The notes under the pieces are model-generated. The model ran no database searches and was not told the DNA's origin. It saw nothing but the letters and a program-made list of their open reading frames with translations. Below are positions 34,862 through 45,935 of a stretch of 64,000 nucleotides of DNA, piece by piece (position 1 is the stretch's first letter; each line of letters starts with the position of its first letter). The DNA comes from Cyanophora paradoxa (Eukaryota; Glaucocystophyceae; Cyanophorales; Cyanophoraceae). Position numbers and translations under genes: made by a program. The stretch spans positions 112,818-176,817 of the forward strand of contig QPMI01000207.1 of assembly GCA_004431415.1 (NCBI GenBank), read 5' to 3'.

Positions 34862-36916
34862 CTAATCGTCCTCCTTGCCGTAATTGCTGTCGTCCCTCAA
34901 GAGCTTGTCGATCTCGTCGTCCTGCGAAGGTGCGCCTCAGAGCTGCGCGGCGGCGAGAAACTGCCCCTACGCACGATCCTCTTGGCGACGTCCTTCGGCT
35001 TCGAGGCGGCGCCGCCGTTGCCGTTCCCGCTCCCGTTGCCGTTGGCGATGGGCTTCAGAGGCGACACGGGGTCCGCCGAGGGGTTCACGACCTGCCCCGA
35101 AGCGCTCGGCGCCGCGGCGGGGGGAGAGGGCGGGGGAAAGGGGGCGCGCGGGGCGCACGCCGCCCTGCTTGAGGATGTCCTGCACGCTCGAGTTGACGGT
35201 CATGCTGCGGGGCGGGGCGTGAGGGGAGGGGCGGCGCCGGGGCGCGGGGCAGGGAGGGCACCGGGTCTGGCGGACGAGGTCGTCGAGCTCGCCCTCGCTG
35301 AAGAGGTCGGAGAGCTTCACGTCGGGGGCGATCACCCGCAGCTCCCGCTCGATGTAGTCTGCCCCACCTCAGGCCCCGCAGCGCGGAGCACGGGCGGGCC
35401 CTGCCGGGATTCGAACCCGTGACCTCGAACTCGTCCAGCGCGTCGAGCTCGTACGTGGAAGGGTCCCCCGTGACCTGCGCGGCGGGGGGGAGGTCAGGAG
35501 GGGGGGGGGGGGGGGGGGGGGGGGGGCGGGCAGGAGGGGCGGGGGCGGGGCGCCTCGAGGAGGCGCGCGGGCTCCGGGGCGCCGGGGAAGCAGGCGGCGA
35601 GGACGCGCCCCAGCGCCGCCGCGTCCGTCCCGCTCACGCCCTCCCCGATTGTAGCGAAGTACGCCTGCGCTGAAGTGAGCGGCGCGGTGCCGCGTGGGAG
35701 GCTTGCAGCGCGCCTGGATGCTGTCCCTCGCATACCGGCAGGCCTCCGCGTCGTCAACAGTGGGCGCGGCGCCGCGAGGGCCCGCCGGTGTGACTGCGGA
35801 GGGGCGCTCGGGGCTTCTCCCCCTCGGGCGCGGGGGGCGGGGGGAGGCGGACGGACCGAGGCGGGAGGGGCGCGGGGGCGTGGCGGGGGCCGGGGGCAGC
35901 GGCTCCTCCTCCTCGAGGTCGAAGTCGTCGCCCTCCGAGTCCAGCAGCCGCTCGACCGCCGCCGCCTCCTCCGCCTCCGCCCTCCCCGCCGCCTCCCGCT
36001 CCGCCTGCCGCTGTCCCTGCCGCGCCAGCCCCTCCTTCCAGAGCTTCACGCCGGCGCCCCACTCCACGACCGCCTGCCCCGGGGCGTCAAGAGGCGCCGG
36101 CGCTCGGGCGGGGGCGCCGGGCCGGGCCTCGAGGTCGGACGGGGTGAGGGCGGCGTAGCCGGAGCGGGCGGCCCAGGCGGAGAAGAGGAGGGCGTTGGGG
36201 TCGACGGCGCCGGAGTGGCGCAGCTGGACCTTGATGAGCTCCTTCCCCACCGCCTCGTACGTCTCCACCGCGTACTCCCAGAACTCGATCGGATCCACTG
36301 CGCAGCCGCTCGCGCTCCAAAGCGGCCCAGCGGCGCGGCGCGATGACTCACCGCCGGTGGGACCCGCGGGGACGGGCGGCGCCGCGGCGGTCTCCTCCTG
36401 CGCCTCGGCCGCCGCTCGGCGCCGCTTCTTGCCCCCGGGGTTCTTGATGTTGTCATACACGACGACGGCGATGGCGAGGGCGATCAGGAAGATGGTCGAG
36501 GAGTCCACGCCGCCGCCGCTCGCGCCCGCCGCTGCCGCCGCGCCGGCTGCCTGGTCCAGCGCGGCCCGGGCAGGGAGGGGGGACGACAGCTTCCACTCGA
36601 ACCGCGCGGTGCGGGGACTGCATGTGAACTTGCGCTGCACGAAGGCGCTGCGGAGACTGCGCGAAAGCGGGAAGTCAGCCGTACTGCGCGCACGCGCCGC
36701 GGCCGAGGCGCCGGACAGCTCTCGATGCGCGTGCTTGATGTGTTCATCCTCCGAGAGCCGCCGATCCGGCTGTTTCATTCGCATTGAAAGGCTCGCGCAC
36801 CTCGGCTTTGGCGCAGAAGCGCGCGGCGCCGCCGTCAGGCTCAGCGCAGCATGTGGAGCAGCCGAGCCGCTCGCGACAGGCCGCACAAGGGCCGGGCAGA
36901 GGACGAACGAGGCCAT
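34862..36916 (-). CDS. Unassigned single-pass membrane protein (unit A copy)
   Basis: I do not recognise the family. The start at 36916 gives MASFVLCPALVRPVASG followed by an Ala/Ser/Pro-rich, basic stretch that could be a plastid or mitochondrial targeting sequence. A transmembrane helix, TIFLIALAIAVVVYDNI, lies at about 36.46-36.51 kb, followed by a Lys/Arg cluster. The next exon encodes VDPIEFWEYAVETYEAVGKE and a domain rich in Gln/Glu with an acidic run EGDDFDLEEEEPLPP. Later exons give AYFATIGEGVSGTDAAAL, STYELDALDEFE, DYIERELRVIAPDVKLSDLF, MTVNSSVQDILKQGG and the final exon DDEIDKLLRDDSNYGKEDD, ending at 34862. Phase-consistent splices support a real gene. An intron holds a 27-bp poly-G tract (poly-C on the sense strand). 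Confidence 0.7.
35500..35526. repeat. Poly-G tract, 27 bp (unit A)
   Basis: An uninterrupted run of 27 G lies in an intron of the unassigned membrane protein gene, so it is poly-C in the sense RNA. The homologous run in unit B is 26 bp. Such runs are unreliable in most sequencing and could also form G-quadruplexes. Confidence 0.85.
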
Positions 36917-37633
36917 TGGGTACAGACTAGATGGAACCGTGGTTCGTGGGTAGAGGGGCATACTCGAGGGCCAGTGTGCAACTCCAACTTCTCGTAAGAA
37001 TCGTGTGATCTGAACAAGAATCAATTGAGGACCGCTCGAGAGTCTGCAGTTGCAGAGGGGAAAATTCCGGAAACTTCTCCCCCTTCAGTTGGCGGGGTAC
37101 ATTCATCAAGTCGAAGTTCGCGAACAGGAGCGCAGGATCAGCACAGCTTGCGCCAGCGCACACAGGTCGACGCCGCTCGTCTCAGCTCATCCCCTGTGAT
37201 GGTGTGCACTCCCTCACTCGTGAACCGCCCTTTCTAGAATGAATAATCGCGCGCGCGCTCTCCGGGCGACCTAGGACGACTTTAGGCGTGCAACTTCGCG
37301 AAGCATTGTTATTACATACCATGCCGTGCAGCCTGCGCGGGTTGAGCGCGCCACCGCCGCCCCCTCCGCGCAATCTCTGCGCGCCAACTTGCTGACCCTC
37401 GCAACGTGCAGAGCAAGAGCTTCTCCGTCAAAGGAAGACTTTTTCGCCCGAACTTGACTGGACTCTCGATTGATACGTCTGATTAAGTGAGGCCCACTCT
37501 CGCGCTTCTCCAATATTCGCTTTGGCACATTACTAGAAGTCACTCTGGTGTCATTACCGCGGCCCACGTGTCCTAGGGATCGAACCGACGGAAGGCTGAT
37601 CTCGCCCGCCTGTGCAGGTACTGCGCCTTCAGA
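36917..37633. promoter_or_regulatory. Divergent intergenic region (unit A)
   Basis: About 700 bp between the starts of the minus-strand membrane protein gene and the plus-strand helical protein gene. It is less GC-rich than the genes and carries CGCGCGCG-type alternation near 37250. It probably holds both promoters and possibly an unrecognised 5' exon of the plus-strand gene, because a CAG splice-acceptor-like site occurs just before 37620. No TATA box or RNA gene is evident. Confidence 0.4.
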
Positions 37634-38152
37634 ATGCTCAACTCTGGAACTGCTATCTCGTCCATCGTTCCCCCCGCTTGTGTCGTTTCGAGTCCGAAGG
37701 CATTGCCTGTGAAGGCGAAAGTTCTGGGCGAGCTCGGCGCTGCCGCAATGTCCGCTGACGTTGGTCGGTTCACACGGGTGTGGAAGGGTTTCGTTTGTTG
37801 TTTAGTCGCGCCTCATTCTCTTATCCCTCTCTTCTTGCAGGCGGCGGAAGAGGCGATCAAGTGCGGGTTTGTGGCTGAAACCGTGGCTGCTCGCAACCTT
37901 TTCGAAATCGAGCTGGAGAAAGCTGCAGCCCGCGCTCAGATCCGCCACGCTCTCGAGGTCCGCGCGATCGCGATCTTGGACATTCGACGCCCGCTGATCG
38001 CTTGGGCTGCGCAGTGTGGGGATTGGGCCATGCTCTCGGAGGCCTGCGATGCTCTTGAGGAGATGCAGTGCTTTGAGGAGGCGAAGGCCGCACGCGATTC
38101 TGTCCAGGCTACGCTCAAGCACCTTGCGGACGTCCGGGCAAAGCTCCTCTGA
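37634..38152 (+). CDS. Small helical protein of unknown function (unit A copy)
   Basis: Not recognised. The last exon, starting near 37841, encodes an uninterrupted amphipathic-helical segment: AAEEAIKCGFVAETVAARNL, KAAARAQIRHALEVRAIAIL, then WAMLSEACDALEEMQCFEEA and LKHLADVRAKLL, stop at 38152. It is joined across a 63-bp GT-AG intron with a pyrimidine-rich 3' end to an upstream exon ending MSADVGRFTR. The Met at 37634 (MLNSGTAISSIVPP) is the best visible start. However, the frame upstream depends on a C run (6 C here, 5 C in unit B), so the N-terminus is unsure. Confidence 0.5.
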   Translation: MLNSGTAISSIVPPACVVSSPKALPVKAKVLGELGAAAMSADVGRFTRVWKGFVCCLVAPHSLIPLFLQAAEEAIKCGFVAETVAARNLFEIELEKAAARAQIRHALEVRAIAILDIRRPLIAWAAQCGDWAMLSEACDALEEMQCFEEAKAARDSVQATLKHLADVRAKLL

Positions 38153-38748
38153 ACGGGCCCCGTCCAGCCCTTTTTTTATGGAACTAGAGCGATACGCTGC
38201 CAGAATTCTTAAGCTTGCATAACATCTTCGCTAATTCCTTTCGAGATTTCACGTGAGCTGCCTGTGTACATAAATCCAATTTGTTCCGCCTTTTCTCTCT
38301 GATAAGTATGTGCCGTGGGTTAAAGTGAGTGATTCGCACTGGGAGCGTTGTCTACGTTTAAATATCCGGCGTGACATTCCAGCGTGCAGGGGCGGCCTTG
38401 CTAATGGGCCGCGCTGGGCACTGCGGCATTGTCGGGCATGGGCATGCGCAGCTCGCGATCGCGTCCTGTCGCGGGGATCGGATGCTATAGGGCGCCAGCT
38501 GCAGCGCCTAGCTATAGATCTCATATGTACATGTGGACCGCGCGCGCGGCCGCGGGCACCGGGGGCCCGAGCTCCAGCGGCTGGAGAGGCCTAGGGAGCG
38601 TTGGGAGACCCGGTAGCCAAGTCGACTCCTGATTCACGGGGCCCGGGGCCGGATTGGGGGATCAGCAGTTGGGGAACGTGAGCCCGCCGCACGCTGAGGC
38701 AAGGGACGCGCGTGAGCGCAGACCGCTGATCTCCGATGGCCAAAGCGA
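38153..38748. other. Convergent intergenic region (unit A)
   Basis: About 600 bp between the 3' ends of the helical protein gene (+) and the VAMP7 gene (-). It opens with a T-rich stretch just after the stop codon and contains a near-perfect hairpin around 38485-38517 (CTATAGGGCGC paired with GCGCCTAGCTATAG) and GC palindromes near 38540-38570. I see no gene; 3' processing signals are the likely content. Confidence 0.45.
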
Positions 38749-40190
38749 TCACGTACCCGTTGAAGCAATGAAGAAAATAATGACACACAGCACGCCGAAA
38801 ATAGCGACCACCAGCCTGGCGGGGGACCGTGTGTCAGCGCCACCCGCTGGGCAACAGGGCGGGGAATAAAAATGGGAGGGGGAGGGAGGGAGGGAGGAAG
38901 GAGGTGGGAGGAAGGGAGAGACCGGGGAAGGGAGGGGAGAGAAAGGGGGCAAGGAAAAGGGGAAGGGTGGGTGGGGTGGGGGAGGTGAAGGGGGGGAAGG
39001 GGGGGGGGTGAGGGGGGGTGGGGGCGGGGGGCGGCAAGACGGGTTCCCCTCACTTTGCGTTTTGTATCCAGAGATGTCGCTTCAGCTGCGTGGCGCCGCG
39101 CTTAAAGCTAGCGCACGAGCGGCCTGATCAGCCACTGCGGCGCGCGCGGCGCCGAGACTGGGAGAGCGCACCGCATGGCTGAGGCGTTGAGGAGCTGCGG
39201 GCGCCTTGCGTTAGCACACCCGGTCCGCATAAAGAACGAAGTCGCACGAGGTTCTTACCTCGGTCTTATCCACGAGGAGCTCGATCTACTGGAAAAATCA
39301 AAACGGCGCAGTGCTGGATCCGGAGCGCTGGTATTGGAGCTGGTGACGGCGACTTCTAGAGTTGGGGTGGGTTTGGGTTTCGGGGAGTGGGGGAAGAGAG
39401 GCTACCGAGGGGAAGCCGGCACCTTTTCGCCGCGTGCGAGAACCTTCTCGATGTTCTGCGTCATTATGCCCTTCACCTGGTCGTTCTCTTAGGTGGGGTA
39501 GGGCAGGGGGGCAGGGAGGGAGGGAGGGAGGGCTGGCGGTGCCGGGGGGCGTGTCAGCGCACCTCGTCTATCTCGCTCTTGACCTTGGCGATCTTGTCGC
39601 TGCCCGGGTTGCCGTACTGCTCCACCAGCCGCGTCAGGACGATGCCGCCGAAGTCATCCTGCATGGCCCCCTCGCCCGCGTTCCGGCCCCGGTCCCCGTA
39701 CGCTTGCTTCCACTTGTTGCGCATCTCCTCCAAGAGCTGAGTAGCTTTCAGACGAACCGAGCGAGCGCCTGGGGGAAAGCGCGTACGACGAAAGGCATGC
39801 GGCGACCGTAGCTTTCCTCGGTCATGACCAGAAAGACGAGCCCTGTGGGTCACCCAAATGAGAGAAGAACATCACAATGGCGCGGCGCCGCTCCGAACCC
39901 ATGTCGCAGAGCACATGGAAAACATGATGCTCCAGAGAATAGCTGCGCCGCTCCTCCCCCACAGACGCGGGCAACCTGCTGCAAACTTCTCGAGCGATGT
40001 TGCGAAAGTTGCCTGAGCGGTGCGCACGTATGAGGACGCGTGGCGCGTGCTGAGCGCGGCACAGCGGGTACGTACCGGTTGTTGTTGCGTAGTCTGCAAG
40101 CGCGATGGGGCCCCTGGCGACCAACGCGTACACGATAGAGCTCGAGGCATGGCGCTCCAGATCGAGGGCATCCGCTCCCGGAAGCGCCAT
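38749..40190 (-). CDS. VAMP7: VAMP7-type longin R-SNARE (unit A copy)
   Basis: R-SNARE for endosomal, lysosomal or surface vesicle fusion. The longin domain is assembled from exons SIVYALVARGPIALADYA (about 40.1 kb), NFRNIAREVCSRLP and HHVFHVLCDMG, LVFLVMTEESYGRRMPFV, then LLEEMRNKWKQAYGD. The SNARE motif runs AKVKSEIDEV, KGIMTQNIEKVLARGEK and IELLVDKTE. The central Arg of the zero layer lies in the expected VLARGEK position. After TQLKRHLWIQNAK a 238-bp intron (38816-39053) precedes the C-terminal anchor LVVAIFGVLCVIIFFIASTGT. Splice phases fit throughout. The start at 40190 is chosen as the first Met before the longin strand. It is divergent from the G-alpha-like gene. Confidence 0.85.
38866..39050 (+). 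repeat. G/A-rich tract inside the VAMP7 intron (unit A)
   Basis: The plus strand is almost pure G and A with repeats of GGGAGGGAGGGA and long GGGGGG runs. On the sense (minus) strand this is one long C/T tract within the intron before the membrane-anchor exon. It can form G-quadruplex or triplex DNA. Unit B has the same tract with several run-length differences. Confidence 0.7.
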
Positions 40191-40491
40191 TGCTTACGCC
40201 ACCGGGCGCAGAACGATGAACGCACTGCTCGTGCGACGACCGCGCTGCTGTTCGTGCGTTGTAAGGGCTGTTGTTTCGTCCGACCGCACTGCTGTGACTC
40301 AAGATCTTACTGTGTCGTGCTTCAGTTTCGTGCGTGTGCTGCTGCGTGCTGCGTGCCGGAGCCGACTGCGAGAAAGCACGGGGAGGGGGGAGCCGCATGG
40401 GGCTACACGCGTAATTCATTCGGTGCACCGCCGGGAAGCATCCTAGTCATAGATATTGCGTTGAAGCAGCAGTTAGAACAAAAGGAAACGC

Positions 40492-42547
40492 GTGACGTGG
40501 GCGGACGTGGGGCGCCCAATGGCGCCCGCTGAGATCGCAGAGGCGGCGCCGGTGTTCTACCTACTGGGCCCGGGGCGCATGGGGAAATCGTGTACCGTTC
40601 GTCTCCTCAAGATCCTTTACTCCCACGAGGGCATCACAAGTGCGCCCCCTTGCCGCCGCGCACAAATGCGATTTCGATGCAATCGCAGGCTGGGAGCGGG
40701 AGCTCGCAAAGGAGCGGTTGGTAGAGAACCTCATGGACGCCGTGAAAGTCCTTCTTGACGCGGCCGGTTCGACGAGCAAAGCGGCGATCAGTTCGATAGA
40801 ATAGCGTACATGCGCAGCTCACAAAGCGCAGACCTGGAGGACTCCCGCCTTCCCGCGAACAAGATTAAGGCGCGTCCGTGCACCCTCTTCCCCCCGCGCC
40901 GCGCAGCCAGCGCCAGCTCCGCCCCGTATACGCGCCCCGCTCAACCGCATGCGCAGGAGACAAGAACGCTGATGGAGAAGTGGGCGGATCTAGACGAAAG
41001 GGACAAGACGCGGGCAACGTCTCACTTCAAAGAACTCGCCCAGGACCCCGGTGCGTCTCGACTTGCGGCGGGACCTCTCTCCGTGGCCAACCTCTCCCAG
41101 GCTTCCGCGCTTCGATGCTGCGCGTCCTGCACGACCCCAAGAACCCTCTGTGGCCCGGCATCTTGGCCGTCCCCTCCGCTGGTGCGGCGAGCGCTAGCGC
41201 GCATCGCCAGTGCATCGGCTCGTACGCGTGCGCGCGCTGAGAGAGGCGTCGGCCAGAGTACCTCACCGACCACCACGAGCGCATCCTAGACAAGGTTCTT
41301 TGCTGCATCTAGACCCAGCTTTCCAGTGCGGACGCCAGTTGCCAACCTTTCGGGCGCAGGATTACCTGCCGACGGCGGTCGACTGTCTCCACGTCCGTAC
41401 TCGAACGACGGGGTGTGCCGCTTCAGTTCTGCTCCTGTTTCTCCGCGCAGCTGAATATCGCCTTGCGTAGAATCTACTCTACCGAGTGAGGACAGTGACC
41501 CATCCGCTTCACCCGAGCCAACGCACCCTTGCAGCTTCGAGGGGTCCCACTTCGGTCCATTTGCCGTCGTGGACACGGGAGGCGAGCGCTCGGAGCGCAG
41601 GAAGTGCGCGTGGCCGGCGCCAGCCGCGTCGAGCCGCCGCGCCTGAGCGCGGCTGGCAGGTGGCCCATGTGGTGGGCGCGCGACGGGAAGCAGATGGCCT
41701 CGCGCGTCTTCCCCGTCTTTGTGGCGCGGCTCGACTCGTTCGGCGAGCAGCTCTTCGAGGCGCGCCCCGCCGCCCCGCCCTCGCCTTCCGCAGCCGACGG
41801 CGGCGGCGCAGGCGGAGGGGGACATGATGCGGGACATGGTCGACTGCTGGCGGGGGACGCTGGCGGCCCCGTTCGTGAAGGAGGCGGCCACGCCCTACTT
41901 CCTGCTCCTCAGCAAGGTACCCCCCCGCTCCCGCGCCCTCGGCGCTGCCGCTGACCGCCCGCGGGGAGGTCGACGGGCTGCGCAAGACGCTCGGCGACGG
42001 CTCGAGGCTGAAGCAGGGTGCGCGCCCCCCGCGCTTCGGCGCGCCCGCCGCGAGCTCCCGCCGACGGGCCGCGGCAGTCTTCCCCGGCTACTCCGGCGGC
42101 TCGAGCGTCGACGCCGCCGTCGACTTCGTTCGGGAAATGTGCGCAGCTCGCCCAGCGAACGCGCGCCGCCGCTGCAGCCGGCGACCGTCGGCGTAGGCTG
42201 GAGGGCGTGGCGGCTGAGGAGGCGCCCGGCCTCCCCATTCGCTCGCACGTCGTCAACAGCGTGGACGTGGAGGGCGCGCGGCCCGTCTGGGACTCGATCC
42301 TCACGGTATGCGCTCAGCCCACAGATCTTGATCTGCGACCTGCTAAGCTCCGGCCGCGCGCTGGCAATGTGTGCGCAGGAGGCGATGCAGTCGCTAGGTC
42401 GCATTACGGACCGTGGAGACCCAGATGTCGGGCCCTCAACACGACATTGTCAGCCCGCTGCAAGCTCGAATTGCGAATATGATGTCGTTGAATCCGGAGC
42501 TGGAAAGTGGCGGCCACCCGCTCGACCGTGATCATCGGATCCCTTAG
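40492..42547 (+). CDS. Divergent heterotrimeric G-protein alpha-like subunit (unit A copy)
   Basis: Assembled across short introns, the protein follows G-alpha order. The P-loop is VFYLLGPGRMGKSCTVRLLK (canonical GAGESGKS). Then come a helical part with HFKELAQDPG and MLRVLHDPKNPLWPGILA, and a switch I region DYLPTAVDCLHVRTRTTG-IYSTDF. Switch II is VVDTGGERSERRKW, followed by LDSFGEQLFE and MMRDMVDCW. The G4 region is PYFLLLSK-VDGL, then VFPGYSGGSSVDAAVDFV. G5 is HVVNSVD instead of the TCAT box, and the C-terminal helix is PVWDSILT-VALRTVETQ, with the stop at 42547. The catalytic switch II Gln is Glu, and the NKxD Asn is Ser. The first exon is unsure: Met 40492 is the nearest in-frame Met, and no MGC-type start was confirmed. 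GTP binding is likely; hydrolysis may be altered. Confidence 0.75.
41679..42129 (+). repeat. Segment identical in inverted orientation to 60441-60891
   Basis: About 450 bp from just downstream of switch II to the segment after FPGYSGG is identical, introns included, to the reverse complement of 60441-60891 in the G-alpha-NACHT gene. Outside it the two paralogues differ clearly in exons and introns. The unit B equivalent is 52749-53197. Confidence 0.8.
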
Positions 42548-42825
42548 CCCTGCTGCATGCATATGTCCAGGCCAGCTGCAGGCCAATGCAATCAGACTCC
42601 GGGAGTCACTGAGTCCTTGTGAGATTCCAAAGTTCGGTATATGATCATGATCATGAGCAGCCTGGCAGCGGAGTCTACTAGAGTCTATACGGTTCAAGAC
42701 TACAATAGTGCAAACCGACTACGACGGCAAACTAGGCCAATAAACAAATACCTAAAATGGATCCAGACCTCGATCCCATGATCCGGATGGGGACAGCTGG
42801 GAGAAACGGAAGCCTCAAAGGCTAG

Positions 42826-43550
42826 GGCGGCGCCTCAGGCGGGCCCCTCGTCCGCGGCGTCGGCGTCAGAGGCGGGAGCGGCGGGGACGGCGCCGAAGCG
42901 CGGCTCGTCGGCGGCTGCCTCGGGGCCCGCGGACGCCTCTGCCCCGTCGGCGGCGCCGGCGCCGGCCTCCTCCTCCCGCCCGGCGCCCCGGCACGCCCAG
43001 CGGCTCGCGGGCGACCAACGCGTCGGGAGGCGGCGGCGGCGGCTCGAGCCTGCTCGCCACTCTTATGCGGCGCCCCTCGGCAGGCCCCACCCGGGCGAGC
43101 CGCTCCGCCAGCGTCAGCAGCGCCGGCCCGTCGGCGGCCAGCGCCGCTCCCGCGGGCGCCGTCGCCTCCTCCTCCTCGCCTGCCGCTGCCGCCGCCGGCC
43201 CGTCCCCGACCAACCTCGCCTCCTCGATCTCATCTTTCTCGTCCCGTGGCGTCGCCACCTTCGGGCGCACGCGCTCCAGCGGGGTCGTGGCGCCCTCTCC
43301 CGTGCCCTCGGGCCCTGCCCCCGCCGCGGCCTCGTCGGCCCCCGGCAGCGCCGTCGTGCGCGCTGCTCCGCCGCCGGCCGCCTCGTCGTCGGCGGTGAAC
43401 GCCTCGGGGGAGCGGCCCCGCGGGCGCCTCGCCAGCCTCTTCTCCTCCTCGTCCCGCAACAAGCCGCCCGGCGCCACCGCCGCCGGCAGCAGCAGCGGCG
43501 GGGGGAGCGGCACCCCCGCCCCGGCCGCCGCTGCCGGGCGGCGCTCTTAG
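42826..43550 (+). pseudogene. 3' fragment of the RING E3 gene at the unit B start
   Basis: Repeats the Ser/Ala-rich C-terminal tail of the RING-H2 gene (PSAGPTRASRSASVSSAG to PAAAAGRRS) without the zinc ribbon, RING domain or promoter. It is a by-product of the tandem junction. Here the frame runs open from 43065 to 43550, longer than in unit A, which suggests that unit A has run-length errors in this tail. Confidence 0.7.
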
Positions 43551-43707
43551 TAGCTTCTGCAGGGGCGTCCTGGAGGGGCGTCCTTCCGGGGACGGGGCCC
43601 CAAGCCCCCCGCGTCCCCGCCTAGTCTTCCTGCGCGGCCTTGGGCGCGCGCTGGCTGTGTTTTAATATGTGACACTATGCAGGCCTGCGCCTCTGATGAG
43701 GCTGGGG

Positions 43708-45710
43708 CTAGATGGCGCGGTAGTCGGCGAGGATCTGCTCGGCGCGGGCGAAGGCCTCGTCGAAGAAGGCGGCGTCGCAGCCGTGCCGCGCGTACTGGTG
43801 CAGGTACGCCCGCGCCGCCCGCATCGCCGCCCCCCGCTCCAGCAGCGCCTCCAGCGGGCCCGCGATCGTCCCCGAGTTCCTGGCCGGCAGTCGGCGAGGA
43901 GAGGGAGGGGGGCGGGCGGGGGAGGGGCGGGCACGTGAGGGCGGTGGCGCTCATCTCGTACTGGTGGACGGGCTCCGGGTGCCGCGCGACCGCCAGCGGG
44001 TCCGGCACCCAGCCGGGGTACAGCGCCGGGTGCGCGAAGCCGCTCGCGTCGGCCGCTGGCGGGCCGCCGGCTCAGGCAGCGGCGGCGGGGCAGGGCGGGG
44101 TGGGGCGGCGCACTGTGGACGTCCTTGCCGCGGAGGAAGAGCATGGTGGCGAGGGAGCGGTGGATGCGGTGGTCGGGCGGGCGGCCGGCTGCCGGGCGCG
44201 GTCGGGGGCGGAGGGGAGGGGGCGAGGGGGCAGGGGCCGCGGGGCGCACGCTCGGGGAGGTGGACGCCGAAGGGGACGTTGAGGTCGAACTTGGCGTCCG
44301 TCACCAGCATCTGCAGCGCGTGCTGCGCCGCCCCTCGCCCTCCGCCGCCCCGCCGCCCGCCCCGCGGCTCAAGGGCGGGGCACCTTGAGGAGGGCGGGCC
44401 ACTGGAAGACGGTGAAGGGGACGGAGGCGCGCGGCATCTGCCGGCGCCGGCAGCGTCACGAGCGCGCTCGGAGGGGGGGCGCGGCAGCCGCGGCGCGCCT
44501 GGGGGGTCGTCTTGATCGTGAGGAGCTTGTAGGATGGGTGCGAGCAGAGGTGGCGGAGCGGGTCGAGCAGCACGTTGGTCGGGCGGCCGAGGGCGGCACG
44601 CGAGGCGGAGGCGGAGGCGGGGCGGCCCGGGCGCGCGGAGGGGGCGGGGGCGCAGGGTGCCGGGACGGGGAGAGGCGGGAGGGGAGGAGGACGGCGGCGA
44701 GGGAGGAGGCGATGACGCGGTTGAGGTCGGGGAAGTTGGGGCGCGCCACGTTCAGCAGCCGCGTGCACACGGCGCTCGCCACCTCGTTCGCCTCCACGAC
44801 AACCCCGTCCGAGTGCTGCGCCCCGGCCCCCGTCAGCGCTTCGACGCGGCCGTCGGCCGTACGCGTGCGGCCCGGCGGGACTCGCCTCGCAGAGGTGCGC
44901 GAGGGTCAGCAGCGCGTTGTAGTTCTGGACGACGACCTCGCCCGTTCGGTACGGCCAAACCACCTGCGCTCGCGCTCGTCCTGCGGCGCAACCTTCCGAG
45001 CGAACGCGCGCACCTGGTTCATGAGCAGCGCGTTGGGAAACTCGTCCCGCACCATCTCAGTGACGAATGCCCCTGGCGCTGGGTCGGCGGCGAGCGCAGC
45101 GGACGCGGCGCTGCCTGCGAACCAACGCCGGAGCCGGTGCCGCCTGCGAGCGACTGCAGGAAGAGGAAGCCGCCAAACCAGTCGCAGGACTCGACCTCCC
45201 GCCGAATCAAATCGGAGACCGATTCCTGCGACGCCGGGCCGTGCGTCCTGTACCTGCAGCCCAGCATGAGCGGTTGAGACGAAGTCGGACGCGCTCATTA
45301 TCGACACACCCGTACGCCCAGTTGTTGCCGGAGCCGCTCTGCTTCGTGAAGTGCCGGTCGTCGGCGTACCGCCAGCGCCCGCCCCTGGTAGCATGCTGCC
45401 GAGCCTGCGTGCGAAGGTCTCGTCCCTCATCGGCAAGCCGCCGCCGAGCGCACGGACCTGGCCGACGACACGCGGCTCCATGTCGACCAGCACGCCGCGC
45501 GCAATCGGTGCGCCTACGAGGCGCTTGCCATTGGTACGAGTTTTGAAGCGCAAGCGAGCGGAAGCCGGCCGCACCGGCGTCCGCATGGCGGAAGAAGACT
45601 TCTTCCTCGGCAGCGCTGTGCGGCCGCAGCAAGTGCGCTGCGAGCGTCTCGAAGAGATGGCAGCCGAGCTGGTTGCCGTACTGGCCCAGCTGGACCGTCA
45701 CGACCGACAT
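43708..45710 (-). CDS. TUBD1: Delta-tubulin (unit B copy)
   Basis: Same gene as the unit A delta-tubulin, with the same start ([10 protein letters not shown]) and end (ILADYRAI). Differences are confined to intron C/G runs, such as the one near 44640. If the tandem is an assembly artefact this is not a second gene. If real, the two proteins would be identical. Confidence 0.85.
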
Positions 45711-45935
45711 CGATATCGCTGTGCTGGAGACCGCGCGCGAGTGCCCGGCAAATTCGATCCGCTTTGGGGGTACCTGCTTCATTGTTGCGCCGCCGGCGCG
45801 CGCTCGGTTACTGCTTCTAGCTCTTGCATGGCCCGCGGCTAGTATGCCCGTGTTATCGATGCGCACGCTCGGTGCATAGTTCCAGTAATGTCATTTCAAG
45901 TTTTCTTTGTCGACTTAGCAACAAAAAGAAGCGCG

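Larger units (their letters stand above)
31758..42828. repeat. 11.07-kb direct tandem segment, unit A
   Basis: The sequence from 31758 to 42828 recurs at 42826-53897 at a constant offset of about 11.07 kb. I compared the copies at many points and found only length differences in G or C homopolymers (for example 27 versus 26 G at 35500) and no substitutions. Unit A begins inside the last exon of the RING gene and ends about 280 bp after the G-alpha-like gene. The unit-to-unit junction shares only GGC between the two ends. Either a very recent tandem duplication or an assembly duplication. Confidence 0.9.

Noticed and set aside
35398-35428. tRNA-like T-arm on the minus strand (GGTTCGAATCCCGGCAGGGC)
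   Set aside because: The T-stem and loop look good, but the 70 bases upstream are coding (STYELDALDEFE) and supply no matching acceptor, D or anticodon arms. The piece is the start of an intron. The same holds for its copy near 46477.
38866-39050. GGGAGGG repeats as telomere-like or satellite DNA
   Set aside because: There is no TTAGGG-type unit and the tract lies precisely between a splice donor and acceptor of the VAMP7 gene; it is an intron tract.
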